The notes below the pieces were generated by a model. The model made no database searches, had not been told where the DNA came from, and was given only the letters and a program-made list of their open reading frames with translations. Of a DNA stretch of 64,000 nt, positions 32,672-44,900 are shown in pieces; positions within the stretch are counted from its first letter, which is position 1, and every line of letters begins with the position of its first letter. The position numbers were made by a program, and so were the translations under genes. Source of the stretch: Pezicula radicicola (taxonomy: Eukaryota; Ascomycota; Leotiomycetes; Helotiales; Dermateaceae); contig PDUO01000046.1 in assembly GCA_003008705.1 (NCBI GenBank), positions 186,001 to 250,000 of the forward strand. The letters are read 5' to 3'.

Positions 32672-33085
32672 TTGTTTTATTTCTCCAAACGGAGACATAC
32701 GGAGGTGGTCACATTCAATACAATCCCGCACGGAGTAGAACCGGACTTATCAAATACGATACTAGAAAGTCTCAAAATAGCTATCAAAGTCAATGCTTTA
32801 GCGAACAGACCTGGTTGTGTTTCAAGCCACCAACGACTTGGAAACATAGTTGGTGGTGGTTTGTTTATGGGTATTGCTTATCGGTATCTACATCTTGCTG
32901 GGATGAAAGTCGATCTTCCTTTCAATAGTTTGCCTTTGGATGATAGCCACCAAAACAGCCCTTCTATCAGCCATGGTTTGACACCTGCCTCTACGCTTAC
33001 TCTTAAGCAACCTGAGGGAATCCAGCCTTTCCTAAGGGAGCCAACTGCTGGTCTGGAGAGGGAATTGCATGGTTCTTATTTTTAG
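32672..33085 (+). CDS. Hypothetical protein (possible fragment)
   Basis: A 137-aa frame that I do not recognise. Composition is coding-like over the last 110 residues (TIPHGVEPDLSNTILESLKI, NIVGGGLFMGIAYRYLHLAG, then a Ser/Pro-rich tail ending LERELHGSYF). The N-terminal ten residues look artificial, so the true first exon may lie upstream or be lost. One segment, NIVGGGLFMGIAYRYLHL, is mildly hydrophobic. Neighbouring DNA is AT-rich and poor in genes. It could be a lineage-specific gene or a remnant of a longer one. Confidence 0.35.
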   Translation: MFYFSKRRHTEVVTFNTIPHGVEPDLSNTILESLKIAIKVNALANRPGCVSSHQRLGNIVGGGLFMGIAYRYLHLAGMKVDLPFNSLPLDDSHQNSPSISHGLTPASTLTLKQPEGIQPFLREPTAGLERELHGSYF

Positions 33086-34663
33086 AAAGGATAGTGAAAG
33101 TACTGTGTGATACAGATTCATAGCAAATCTAAAATTTTGTTATTTAAAAAATGTCCAAGTACTTAGTTGGCGGTTTTGTTCTTAGGAGTTTCTGATTTTT
33201 CTGTACCTGCTTTAGGCGTTTTATATCTGTGTACAGACGAGGAATTTTTGTTGATATTTAAGCTAGATCTCCTTAATAAATACCCCGAGAAAGAAGCTAT
33301 ATATATGGTGTGTTATTATGAAAGAGATTTCTTGTAAAACTGTAACTAAAACCCAATCCTATCCTATCCAAGATTTAACCAGCAGAAAAATCTCGAACCA
33401 AAAGCAAAAATTCATAATTTCGTCTCTTAGATCCTGAAGATCATCTATTAAAAAAATACTTCTTAAGAAAGATCGGCACCCTTGAAATCAGGAACAACAA
33501 GGCTTAAAGGGATTTGCTGCAACGGCAAACACTCAGATCCCTTCCGTGACTTGTGCTATTTGTGAACTAGTTTAAGAATATTCGAGGTAAAGATTTCTTA
33601 AAGAGTAAAAACGGGTAGTAGGAGAGCTGTTTGAAGATAAACTGAATTCCTCCTCTCTGAAGGTGTTTTTAGGGAGCTGTGTTTCCTACCATTCAGAAAC
33701 TATACAAATACATCTAACCATGGTAGTATCAGTACGGCATCCTTGTCCCTCAGAAAGCTTACTATCGGAAATTTTACCATAAAGATGGCAAGACTAGATT
33801 ATATTATGGAACATTTAGGTTGGAATACCTATGTCGTTACAGTGGCAAGACGAATAGACTGCAGAAAGCATCGACCGGGTTTAGTAGATGCATATGTGAG
33901 TTGAAAGGGTGTTGAATTTGTTGTTAACCAAAATATCCCTGTCAACTAGAACCGTAAATATTTATAGAGATTTATTAGAACAGCTCAAGACAATAATATT
34001 ATGCCTTATTTGTATCTACGGTTTACCTGACATATTACTAACATTTCCAACGAGTAATCCCTGCCACCAACTAATTATCCTCTGTAACCTCTGTTGAATG
34101 CAGTTGGGACATCAGCTCTCCAACTCCAACTATAGTATATACACCTTCTAAAACCTCGCACATTCTGCTAGATTCAAACCAATATCCCTAATACTTCTAG
34201 TTAATAGCATAAGTTGTAATCAAGAATGATATACCTAGAGGTCGGAATGGGTACCCGGACCCATGGGTCTTCAGATCAGCTTATGGGTACCTATTAGGCC
34301 CTTGGCACTACCGTAGATGCCCCATGGGCACCCATTCCGCGCTCTACATATACCCGCCTTCACCACCAGCATGGAGAGTTTTAAGCATGATTCTTGCAAG
34401 TGGTAGGAATTTGTTATCTGTGCCGGAACTACTTAGTGAGTCCCTGTACTACATATATATTACTTGTAGTACTCTTGTCCCTACCTCCATTTGCAGAAGA
34501 TTATTCTCGCCTCTTATTAATTGACTATTATGAGACCACCTAAATAGAAATACCTGCTATATTAATCATTAATAACTAAAGCTTCCAAAATCCCATAGTA
34601 AAGTACACCAAAAAAAACCTAACACCCCCGCAACCCTCACACCACCTAACCCGGTCCAATCTA
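33086..34663. other. Gene-poor gap with fold-back element
   Basis: AT-rich, with no supported gene. A GC-richer fold-back element sits at 34243-34341 and may be a relic of a hAT-like transposon. Confidence 0.4.
34243..34341. mobile_element. Fold-back (hAT-MITE-like) relic
   Basis: The left end cggaatgggtacccggaccc and the right end gggcacccattccgcg are inverted copies sharing GGAATGGGT/ACCCATTCC and a CCCATGGG core. Together they bound about 95 nt. Repeated GGGTACC/CCATGGG blocks inside give a strong fold-back. Terminal repeats rich in GGGTACCCGG are known from fungal and plant hAT elements. I could not find an 8-bp target duplication, so the boundaries are uncertain. Confidence 0.4.
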
Positions 34664-36121
34664 TTACCTCACACCAGTAGCACCCGGCCCAACAGCAACA
34701 CCAGCAGAAGAACTCGTAACAATGCCCAAAAGCGGCTCAATACCAGGCTCAATCTCATCGCCATAAATATCCTCACCCTCAGCAATACGATTAGCCTCAA
34801 CAGAACCCCTAACAATAGCAACCTCCTTCCTAACCCTAATAGCCTCCTCAACAGTAGCCAATTCCTCCTTCAACCAATTCTTTTTCTTCTTCTCAGCATT
34901 CTCCTCAATCTTCCTCTTCTCCTCCTCCTGTTTCCGATTCTTCTCTTCTAATTCCTTCATCTTCTTCACTTCCTCTTCACTCTTCCCGTCGAATCGCGCT
35001 TTGAATTCCGGTGTGTCTTCTTGTTCTCCTTTTTCTCGAAGTTTATGAGCGAGTTCTGTTTTTCTGCCTGCTATTCTGCGGAGTTCTTCGTGCAGTTTGT
35101 CGCGTCCTTGCATTAGTTCGATCCATTCATCGTACTGTTCGCGGCCCCCGAAACAGATGTGGTAGAGGCGACAATAGGCTTTATGCTCGATTGGACAATC
35201 GATTGATTTCTCCAGGAACAAATACTGCCACATGTGTTCCCAGGTCCTGCCGGAGATGTTATCAGGGAGTTTGGTATCGAGGAGCCATTGGATATGATGT
35301 TTATATTGCTCCCTCGGATTCTTGCGAATTAGTTCTTTGACAACAGCAATTTGTGAACAGCAGGGGGTGGCGAGGAGTTCGGGAATGTCATAGATGTTAA
35401 AGTTGGCGCGGAATGCGTCTTGCATTTCTTTTTGCTCAGGCGCATTGCCAGATTCTTCGTTGACTCGAGTTGTGTTTATTGACCCGGATGAGCAACCTAT
35501 TCCCCAGGTCACACGCAAGTTGAGGAATTGGCGACGCTGCACTTCGCGCATATCCATATGGTTGAGCGAAAAGAGCATGCTTTGATCGAGGAGTTGTTCC
35601 ACATGCCAAGACAGTTGTTGGGAATGAATCAGGATGGAAATGTCGGGCAGGTTGTCGTAGTAGTCGTAAAAGTATTGGTGATACATCATTGCTTCGTGGC
35701 CTTTGTTTTGTACTGCATGGTGTGGTGCAGTTAGATCATCAGCAATCTAGAAAATGTTTATTTGAATCAGTAATTAAGTACGGGGAGGGAGAGAAAGATG
35801 CTAGTTCTTGCTCACATAGGGTATTATCTCCATCCCAGGGACCTTAAGCTCTTGGATCCAGCTTATATCTTCATTTTGCGTGGCGGCTACGACCAGATTT
35901 ACGCTTGGTGGTTTGCCATCCGGGATTCGATAGAGTCCGCTAGACTGTTTGATGATGTGCTGCTCGACCAGTTCCGGTGGTGCCTCGTAGATGATCTCGC
36001 GGGTACTGTACAGGAAGGCAATTACGAAAGCGAGGGTTATTAAGCTGAGTAATATGCGTGATTGTCGAGGGAGAGAAGACGTTCTATTAACTGGCGCGAT
36101 AATCATTGTGAACAAACCCAA
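34664..36121 (-). CDS. DUF3431 family protein with coiled-coil tail
   Basis: Two exons, 36121-35816 and 35746-34664, giving 462 aa. A short basic N-terminus and one membrane helix (ILLSLITLAFVIAFLYS) suggest a type II Golgi/ER protein. The DUF3431 domain follows, with its VNLVVAATQNEDISW start. Splicing creates the characteristic YIADDLTAPHHAVQNKGHEA block, then YDYYDNLPDISILIHSQQLSWH. Conserved late motifs are RTWEHMWQYLF and CRLYHICFGG. DUF3431 proteins are fungal and glycosyltransferase-like, with no proven activity. Beyond the usual domain there is about 110 residues of Lys/Glu-rich coiled coil (residues about 330-420), which I take to be an unusual extension. The start could be Met6 (36106). 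Confidence 0.85.
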
Positions 36122-37588
36122 GGAACGAAGGGACTTCCGCTCGTGCTATTAAAGCTCTGATAACATTGCCAGTGGTGTTTAGGCGTAGGTTTTAATGTGT
36201 ACACAGCCTTGAACTTTGATGCTGAGGTTTACTACAAGATGATATAGGAATAGAAAAATACGGAGAATCAAAGGAATGTGGCTATCTGGCAAAAATTTGA
36301 ACAGTAAAAAGGGATATGCTCAAGCTGAAGAGCGCTCTAGCCTACCCGAAACATGGACCAAGTCCGGTACGAATGTCTTTGATATAGCCGGCTTTGCTGA
36401 GCTATAAAAGCCATGTACATCCCCATGCATGGCCATCAATCCTTTTACTACCTTGGAATGCTATATGTTATCGAGGAAACGAGTCAAAGGGATCCGACAA
36501 GAAAAGTAAGGGATGAGATGGGTCTCGGAACTGTCTCAGTTAGGATCTCTTTATGACCCTTCTCGAAACTAATAACAAGCTGAGAAAGCCCCTATATCGC
36601 TCTCTTCCTTCTGGGGCATGTAGACCTTGCAACGACAATTCAGGGGGTTGTGATATTTCTCGGGACAGTTGTGCTCAAGACCTCACTACTCAGAACACGT
36701 GACTGTGACTGTGTAGCGCAAAGATGGATTCTCCCTGTTCAGGACTCGTGGCACTTACCAGAAGACTGACAGGCAGAAGTGCATTATGATGTACAGAAGC
36801 ATTGCGTTTGGTATCGAAGAAACTTGCGCTGACCACAGAGGTAGAATGATGGGAACAAATCGACTATGTATCTCGAACTACAAAGAGCGCGTCCATCATC
36901 GCCGACATTTTGATGTCAAGAACCACTATCATACATGAATCCTCATAGATAGGATCACATGTATAAATGAAATGGAAGGGCTTCTCCATGAGATAGGGAA
37001 AGGGTGATGAGTCCATGGCTATCACTCATCACTGCATCAGATGAGGGCCGGTCGAGCGCTGGATTTCGGTCGACAGGGATATGTAAATGCAGGAAGGTAT
37101 CCATAAAGACCATCACATACCTTGTTTTTCCAGAAGCAGACAAGGCTGACTTGATTGTTGGACATTGGAAAGTGAGATGTCGTTGAAAGAAAGTGCAAGA
37201 TTTACGACTTGGATGCTGGGGAAAGACGCTAGACAGGGCACCCCTGCACAACATTACAGTCAGTAGTAAATGTGCTATATCACCTGCCTTATTTTCCCTG
37301 CGGACTCTTTTTAAGATTCTAATGTATTTCTAAAAGCAAGTAACATCTTTCCGTTATAATTGTGAGAATACACTGCTGCTTAATAGCAGAAGAGTGTCAT
37401 GGTGGTGACTGAGCGAATAGAACGGGTCATAATCTAAGTGGTGGAATTGTCTATCTATGATCTAAAAGCAACGCTGTGAAGCTCTTTCTCTCTTTCTCCC
37501 CAATTCCTCTTCTAAGTCTTTCTAAGTCTATTCCTCTATCATGCTCTCATGATCGTATCTCACATTCCCCCCCCCAAAAATCTATAAT
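36122..37588. other. Intergenic gap
   Basis: About 1.5 kb upstream of the DUF3431 gene. The one longer frame (minus 36955-37254) has no domain or codon support. I see nothing else. Confidence 0.4.
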
Positions 37589-38838
37589 TCAGAGCTCACC
37601 AATCCTAGCATAAAGCTCACAAGCCGCGCAAACGTCCAAAGTGCGGCAGCGGCTCCTACTGAAGACAGCCCACCAACACCTAACGCCTTCGGCCTGACCT
37701 TGATCCTGCCAATCGTCGTAGCAGGTCCATTCACCATCGACAACAAGGTCAAAGTCGTAGGCTTCTAAAGCGGCTTGTAGTTTCTTTGTGAGTCTCTCTG
37801 TGTGCTCATCTCGAAGGGGAACAGCGACTATAGCACGGGATGTCGTGTTACATTTTTGGTAGTGCGCTATCATGTTGGCGACGAGTTGTGGATGTTCATC
37901 ATCGTACAGAGAGTCCGCCGCGATAACAATCTAAGTAGCGTTAATGAGAAACAGAAATGAAGAGAATGAACAGTAGGTCGAGGCCAGAATGAAATGGCAG
38001 ATATCTTACCTCGTATCGTACGAGACCTGATTGCATCTTCTTCCAATCTAGCTCTTCATGCTGTGCATGTCCACTTCGACTCCAGATTAAGGATTTGTTC
38101 TCCTCAATGTTGGCCTCCAGATTGGAACAGATTTCCGGAAGATCAGTGAGAGTCACAGCGCAGCGCCAGATAGCAGCGGCCGCAAGACCGACAAGGCCAG
38201 TCCCAGAACCAAGTTCTAATACTTTGCCTCCACTCGGTACGTCACTCAGATGAGTGGATCCCAGCCAGTCAAGTTGTTTAGCCATAGTGAATGCGGTTCC
38301 CCAGGTTTTGTGACCCAGATTGTCGCCCGTTAGTGGTGGCTCACGGATCTTGAGCTGCAACTCGGGACAGTTGGTAGATGCTGGAATGGTCCAGAGACGT
38401 GTCATTTCTGGCATGGCTACAGCCGAAGGAGTCAGACGCAATCGCGGTGTATGATCAGGAGGTACCTACCTGATCGGCCGCAACGCTCTGCAATCCTCTT
38501 GCTGGCGTCATCCCAGATCTTTTCTCGTCTTTCCATGGCAGTTTGTTCGTCTACATCCTTTGAGAACCACTTTAGTGCGCTTGAGATGATTGTTGACAAG
38601 TAACCGGAAATGGCTTTGACGTCGTCAGGTGATTCGGCTTGTGCTTGGCCATTCCAGGATGAGGGTTTGACTTTGAGGCGTTCGAGCACACCCAGGAGCG
38701 CCTCATAGGTTGGCTTTTCGTAGATTTTTGGTAGGTCGAGGACTGGTAAACTTGTCAATGGTTGTAACAAGTTTGTCCAGCAGTAGTCGACCTACCGTTC
38801 AAAGGCTCAATGAGCATCGTTTCCTCTATGGAGCCCAT
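37589..38838 (-). CDS. Family-16 protein lysine methyltransferase-like (Rrg1-type)
   Basis: Four exons: 38838-38796, 38742-38470, 38416-38010 and 37930-37589, giving 354 aa. An all-helical N-terminal region (LPKIYEKPTYEALLGVLERL) is followed by a Rossmann methyltransferase core. It contains HKTWGTAFTMAKQL, the SAM-binding loop GGKVLELGSGTGLVGLAAA at about residue 200, TLTDLPEICSNLEANI, and the catalytic-side motif IVIAADSLYDDEHPQLV. This pattern belongs to Methyltransf_16, the group of METTL21/FAM86 protein-lysine methyltransferases, in fungi often named Rrg1-like. The target protein is unknown. The first exon encodes only MGSIEETMLIEPLN and was placed by phase and the GTAGGT donor. It is divergent from the NPR2 gene. 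Confidence 0.88.
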
Positions 38839-39512
38839 TGGAGTGCTGTCCGAGACTTTTGCTGGGCCTGATTGGACACAGACTACCGTATGATAACCAG
38901 CTTTGAAGGAAAGAGCGCAAAGGTGAGGTTAAATTAAATGGTCTGTCGACCTCAAACAGCATGTGCGTTTTTTTGTGTTTTTTTTTTTTTTTTGGCGCTC
39001 AGTGACTTTGAGTCACTCAACTCAACCGAGCTAGCACAGCATTCTCGACTCGAACAAATCACTATTTCGGGCGAGACTCAAACGAAGCAGCTGCAACTCA
39101 CCGACCACAACAACCAAATTTCGAAGATCACCACCGTTGGGCGTGAAAATGCAAGCACCAACTTTTGCAGCGTGGTATCGACGCTACTACGAAGAAAAAT
39201 ACATCCAGGCCTGGCCCTCGGTTAGTCGCGCAAGATCTCTTTTTCCCCGCCCCGTAGCGCTATGCACGGCCCTCTCACACGCCCTGATCTTTTGATCTCC
39301 ACACCTCAGTCAGTCGTCTCTGCTTCAAAATCTTGATAATCTTCACATTATTGTATTGGCCCCTTAACCACAAAGCAATTTCTTCCATTTTGGAATGCAT
39401 ATACATATACACATATATATAACACTAAATGACATCCTAACATCTTTAATAGTCAGAGCGTTGGAGAAATGAGAGAGGCGGGCTGTTTCATATTGCAGCA
39501 TCCAACAAGAAC
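38839..39512. promoter_or_regulatory. Divergent upstream region, methyltransferase / NPR2
   Basis: About 670 nt, including an 18-T run near 38977-38994 and a small ORF at 39149. No other feature can be supported. Confidence 0.4.
39149..39295 (+). CDS. Small ORF upstream of NPR2 (uORF or short gene)
   Basis: ATG in a good context (gaaaATGc) opens 48 codons beginning MQAPTFAAWYRRYYEEKY, an aromatic and charged stretch that looks protein-like rather than random. A GTTAGT donor after WPS and a CTCAG acceptor at about 39310 could shorten it to about 32 residues. It ends about 220 nt before the NPR2 start, so it could be a translated leader ORF of NPR2 or an independent microprotein. I do not recognise a family. 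Confidence 0.3.
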   Translation: MQAPTFAAWYRRYYEEKYIQAWPSVSRARSLFPRPVALCTALSHALIF

Positions 39513-40877
39513 ATGATTGAGGGCATCTTCTTCGCCAGATTTCTACCACAGGAAGGTTCGTGATAGACTTCACATTCCAATCCAACATTTGGGAATTCTG
39601 ACTCTTTGTGTAGGAACAAGGGTAGTATACCAGAGTCCACGGGGATGTGTTGCACCAGAGCCAGACGTTCACAAGCCCCGTCTCTTTGACTTCGAGACGG
39701 TAGCTGAATACGTTATCCCACGTCAAGCCTTCTGCAACCGAATTGTCACAATCTGTGATCCAGACCACAAGTATCACATCATTGGACACCCGGTTTGCAT
39801 CAAGGATCCGAAGTATGAACGAAACGAGTTCATGTTCAACTTCTGCATTGTTACCAAGATTGATGTTCGTCCGGGTCCGTATACGGCAGCTGTTGTTCGT
39901 CTAGCCGGCACCTTTACAGAGATGGAGGTTCAGAATCAGTACCTAAGTCAGATTGACGACTCAAATACTCAAGATCTTCGAGCTATTGGACCATTGATTG
40001 AGATTGTGAAGGAGGACTTGAACAATTACAACGAATGCAATGTTCCCATTGGTATGCCGTCACGTGCTCTGTTTTTGATTGATAGCAAAGATGCTAACCA
40101 ATGGCAGATGACGCCAATACAATCAACATGAAGCTCTTCAAGATACACGCCACTCCGCCTCATATCAAAGGATGGCATGTTCCAATCAGCCAGATCAAGT
40201 TTAACGAGATTGTAGACGACACCTGGGACCTCTCCATGATGAAAGTCATCAAGCAAGTCGATGGTATCAAAGATGTTCGGCGCATTTCTCGAGATGCAGA
40301 CGTCGCTCTCAATCTAACCAAAATTGCATTACGACACCTAGCTTACTACGAAACAATTATCCTGCTCGACATGTTCCTATTCAGCAACATCTACCAGCCT
40401 ACGGCAGAACTCCATGATTTCATCCTCAACAAAGATGACATGCAACTTGAATGCGCTAACTACGTTCTCATCAACGGCCCTCGAATCTCAAACTTCTATC
40501 TCTGTCGCCTGTTCACTTCGCTGGTTACTGGTCGTACACTCAAAGAATGGATTAAGATGCACCTCGACCAAGGCTTCCAGATCCTGCGATTTGTCGATGT
40601 ACGCCGATTCATCCACTATGGTCTCGTGAAGGGACTCATCTATCGCATCCATAAATACGCAGTCTCACACGATCATATTGCTTCAAAGGCTACTTCCTCA
40701 AATGGCTCAAATGAACAAAGTGCATCCGCTGGAAGACGTGGAAATTCCTTTTACAAATACACTGACGGCTGTCATCCCTTCGATCAAATAATCACAGATA
40801 AAAACATGGCGGATGCCAAGATCATAGACCACTTGAGGAAATGGCCTAAGGGAGACTTGGAGATTATGTATCGTTGA
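39513..40877 (+). CDS. NPR2: Nitrogen permease regulator 2 homologue (GATOR1/SEACIT)
   Basis: Three exons: 39513-39555, 39614-40051 and 40108-40877, giving 416 aa. Splicing gives the family N-terminus MIEGIFFARFLPQEG followed by TRVVYQSPRGCV. The longin-like domain includes EYVIPRQAFCNR, HPVCIKDPKYERNEFMFNF and LIEIVKEDLNNYNEC. Exon 3 begins DDANTINMKLF, all hallmarks of NPRL2/Npr2. The C-terminus ends KYTDGCHPFDQIITDKNMAD and GDLEIMYR. With Npr3 and Iml1 it forms GATOR1/SEACIT at the vacuole, a GTPase-activating complex that restrains TORC1 when amino acids or nitrogen are scarce. It is slightly shorter than many fungal Npr2 proteins. The exon 1 donor (GTTCGT) is non-consensus but required. 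Confidence 0.95.
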
Positions 40878-41791
40878 AGAGAAGAGATTATTCAGTACAT
40901 TAGGGATACACACATACACACTGGCGTTGGATTACTGGGTTTTTGTAAATGGTCCGAAAATATAGATACCCCTGTGAATGAATGCACAAAGTAATTATTA
41001 CCTTCTCTTTCGCTTTCTATGTTAAATTCCTACATTGGTGATTGATCTAAACTCTCACTAAGTAATAGGTAAGAAATGTTCCATAGCTTAGCGATAATGA
41101 CTAGTCAACTACCTACCGTACTACCTTACACACGCATGCTAAACATTTATCCATTTATTACAAGGACTAAGTCATACCATCTAAATTACCTACCTAATAA
41201 CATACAATATGCCCCCCACCTCCAAACCAGAATCCCTAACTATCCCCACCACACTACATACTACCTCCTACCACATTTCAACAATCTTCCAATCCACCCA
41301 CTACCCACCTCCTAAAAACCCTGTCAGGTCATCTTTTCAATCTCCCACCTCTTCGTTTTTTCTAGGTCCCTCTACTCAGGTTATGCTTGCCTATAATAAA
41401 TGACTGCTTTTTTTTCCTTGTTTCAATGTGTTAGGTAGGTAGGTAGTCAGATAGGTAGTCAAAGTGACTGCTCATAACTTCCTGTCAAGAGTAATCACTG
41501 CCAATGTATTCATACTCGCAGTAACTCACACGCATCCCCACTTGTTGCAAGATAATCAAAACCTACACGGAAGTAGAGTAAGAAGACAGGAAGTAGGAGA
41601 GACCTTTGATGTCATTGCAATCTACTTCTGTAGCTTATCCGTAATCTTTCTCCAACCTATCATTCATCGCATGAAGTATCTTTTTTCTCGTCAAGTCAGT
41701 AAACATCCCCATACCATGTCTCATCGCAACCCATCCCAACATCACTCCACCCCTCCAATCTCCATTTTCGCCCATTCGCACCTGCACATAT
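40878..41791. other. Convergent intergenic gap
   Basis: 3' flanks of NPR2 and het-c. It has C-rich short frames near 41200-41400 and an aggtaggtaggtag microsatellite near 41440. No gene is supported. Confidence 0.4.
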
Positions 41792-44700
41792 CTAGTTGAA
41801 CCATCCACCACCGCCTTCCTCGCGTCTCTCGCGTCTATTCTCGCCATACTCATCACGACGTCGCCCATCATCACCAAAGCCACCAGGAGGACCACGTTCT
41901 TCACCAAATCCACCGCCACGACGTTCATCGCCTCCAAAGCCTTCACCGCGGCGTTCCTCGCCTCCATAGCCGCCACCAAATCCTCCACCACGACGCTCCT
42001 CGCCGAATCCACCACCACCACCATACTCCTGACGTCTCGGCTCGTCAAAGCGCTCTTCAAAGTTCTCACGGACTTCCTCGAATCGTTGGTTCTGACCCCG
42101 TTCCTCGAAACCATGCTCGCCTCTGCCAAATTCGCCAGAGCCACCGTAACCTCCAGGTGGCTGGTATTGCTGTGGTCGGTCGCCTCCAAAGCTATTCTCA
42201 GAGCCACTGTGGTGTTTCTTGTGGTGGTTCTTGCCGTGCTTCTCGCTATCATTGGATCCACGACGCTCCTGATTCCACTCGGGCTTGGATTCATGGTAGT
42301 GGCGACCATCGGAAGTGCGACCTTCATGCCATGTTTCTGTATCAATCTCTCCATCTGGACGTTGGAATCTACGTTCGTTGGTCTGTTCATAACCTCCACC
42401 ATACGTGGGACGAGTTTCGGAAACTTGCTCGAAGCCCGAACCTTGGTTACCGGACTGCTCATAGCGTTGATAGTCAGTTCTTTGGGCACCACCTGGATAT
42501 TGAGTCTGCGAGTATTGGGCTTGAGCAGTCTGGTTGCCACCGTAGGCTTCCTGGGTGACACTTTGTTGGTAGCCGCCGCCGGAAGTGTAACCTTGAGAAC
42601 TGTAAGTCTCGGTCTTTGATCTGGAGCCAGTAAGTTCGCCAAGTAGATTCCCACCGATGCCACCTGCAACAGCCCCCAAGATACCACCCAAGGCACCACC
42701 TCCAACCGCTTCGGAGGCAAAACTTTCAATAGCATTGTTACTCTGACCACCAAATCCACCTCCCGATGAAGCTCCATATCCACCTCCAGATGCTTGTCCA
42801 AGAGCAGAGCCAAGGCTGCCCATCAAAGCTCCAGCAGCAGTGTTAGAAGCACCACCAGAAGACTTGGCCATGCCCAGTGGCTTGCAGCAACCATGTCCAG
42901 TATCTTGTACACCTTCCTTGTGATTCTCGCCATTCTCGACACCCTCTCGGCTCAGCTGTCGTCGGAGACTCTGCTTTTCAGACTCATCTTTGGAGTTCCA
43001 CCACTGTTCGACAACACCAAACATAAGGCGTCTACCATCAGAAGCTCCATCTTGGCCCTGATTGCGAACAGCCGGGTGGTGGAAGACACCGTTAATGATG
43101 CGATTGATTGTGCGGTCAACATCGATGCTATCATTATCCCAACATTGAATCAATTGAGGGACAACCCATTTGAGGACTTGAGAGGCGATCTTTCCAGCGG
43201 GCTCATTGAGAACATTAGAGAAATGATCCTTAGAGAGCATAGAATGTGTAGGGTCAGAAGAGTTGTCATCGTTAAAAACAATCAACTGCTTCTCCTTGGA
43301 ACTTTGGATGATCTCTGAGGAGCCCGTGTTCAACTCGTTCTTGATTTGATCGATAATTGGGACAACGAATGGGGCAAGCAGAGAGAACACAAATACGTTT
43401 AGTTGTTCCTCAAGCTGCTCGATAAGCTCAGGAAGAACTGGGATCTTCTCAATAGCTTCAGTGATTGATTGCATTACTTCGTCGTGCCACTCAATAATAG
43501 GATGGATCTGGGTAGCAACTTCCTTCATCTGGAGAGTGAATTCTTCAGGCTCTCGTGGCGAGACACGGACTTGGGACATCTGGGCAGCGGTGGCATTCTC
43601 TTGAAGTTCGTCTGCCTTACCTGCTTGGTCCTTGTCACCAAACAAGCCCTTAGGGATCTTGTCCAGCAGGTCCTTCAGCAGGCTGCTGTCACTTTTGCTT
43701 CCCTGTTGCATACTGCCTTCCAATTCCTGGATCTCACTCTGTGTAGCCTTGTCGTCGAACTCTCCCATGACGGAGTGCAAGAAGTCAACTCCACCGAAAG
43801 TTCCGGTAATGACGGGGTACACTTCATGCTGAGCGCCCTGAAGACGGACTTGAGTACGGCGACCCACGTGAGGGAATACATCTCTCTCTCCCATCTCGAT
43901 AAGAGCGAGTTCGGTATAGTTACTGTGAGCAGAGAAATCTAGCATCTTTTAGTTTATGCAGAGACATTGGACTCTATGAGGCATTACCTTCTAAGCAATG
44001 GAGTCCAGTACCCAATAGACGGAGTGCTTCGTGAAGCTCAGCCTTGTTTCCGCTGCGAGCGAATGATCTACCAAGTTGAATGCTCTTGCTGAAAAGCTTT
44101 CTAATGTGAAGAGCAGATGTCATGATTCCAGCCTCTTCATTTGCAATGTAGTTCTTCAAGCCGCTCTTGGGATCAATGGCCAACTCCACACGCTCATCGA
44201 CAGGGCCACGGAGTCTGGTATCATATTGTGTGGCATCGAGGTTGTCTGCATAGTCTTTTGGATTGTCAATATGATCTTCAGGACGGTAGCAGCCGAGGCG
44301 GTCTGTAGTGACTTCGAATTCCTTTGTGCCATATCCAAAGGTCATGAAGCCCAAGACCCAGAGGAGAATACGGATAGCTTCGGCAGAGACATATTTGACT
44401 GTACCAACATCGATTGCTTGAGCTGTTAGGAGAAAGAGACGTCAGCTGAAACTCTGCGGAATGTTGGGATGAACTCTTCGTCTGCCAAGCGTATTGTTTC
44501 TCACGACAGGAGCTCGCGGATGAGGAGTAGAGCTATAGGTAGCTACTCTCCTAGCCCGATCTCATTTCTCCATATGCAGGTTGTCAACTCACAGTAATCT
44601 CTAAGCCAATTTCCAAAGTAAACCCTGGCCACATTCATCTTGTCGAATTTCTTTCCGCCAGCAGCTCTCGACATAACAAGGGTAAGGAGGGTATCTTCAA

Positions 44701-44900
44701 TATCACCATGGCGCCCTGGAGCTTTTCGTTAGCAAAAATGACCTATATATCTCTTGCGCAGAAAGAAGACACTCACAGTTGACTCCCTCGACTTTGGCAA
44801 CAGAGGCAATATTACCAGCACCGAAGGCATGTGCGGGGCGGGCAAGGAGCAGGAGGACAGCCAGTGTCAACACTACTGTGGAAGTACTGAACGACGGCAT
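41792..44900 (-). CDS. het-c: HET-C heterokaryon incompatibility protein
   Basis: Four exons: 44900-44777, 44715-44593, 44422-43988 and 43938-41792, giving 942 aa. A signal peptide (residues 1-25, cut after AHA) leads into the conserved HET-C region, with WRHGDIEDTLLTLVM, FGNWLRDYSQAID and LLWVLGFMTFGYGT. It continues with LHCLEDFSAHSNYTEL and ends near IINGVFHHPAVRNQG. The last third is low complexity: Gly/Ser-rich, with AVGGGALGGILGAVAGGIGG, then Tyr/Gln-rich, then Gly/Arg/Glu repeats such as GGFGEERR. In Neurospora, het-c alleles differ in a short variable patch and trigger cell death when unlike types fuse. The name reflects that family; whether this copy acts in incompatibility is not shown. 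Introns all fit phase 1 junctions. Confidence 0.93.

Noticed and set aside
36955..37254. 99-aa minus-strand frame in the gap before the methyltransferase
   Set aside because: No domain, no codon or splice support, and an opposing frame is equally open.
38938..39225. 95-aa frame containing a poly-Phe run
   Set aside because: The Phe run comes from an 18-T tract; the frame has no domain. Only the ATG at 39149, in another frame, seemed worth noting.
42086..42619. 177-aa plus-strand hydrophobic frame
   Set aside because: Antisense of the Gly/Tyr-rich het-c tail. Apparent membrane character is a complement artefact.
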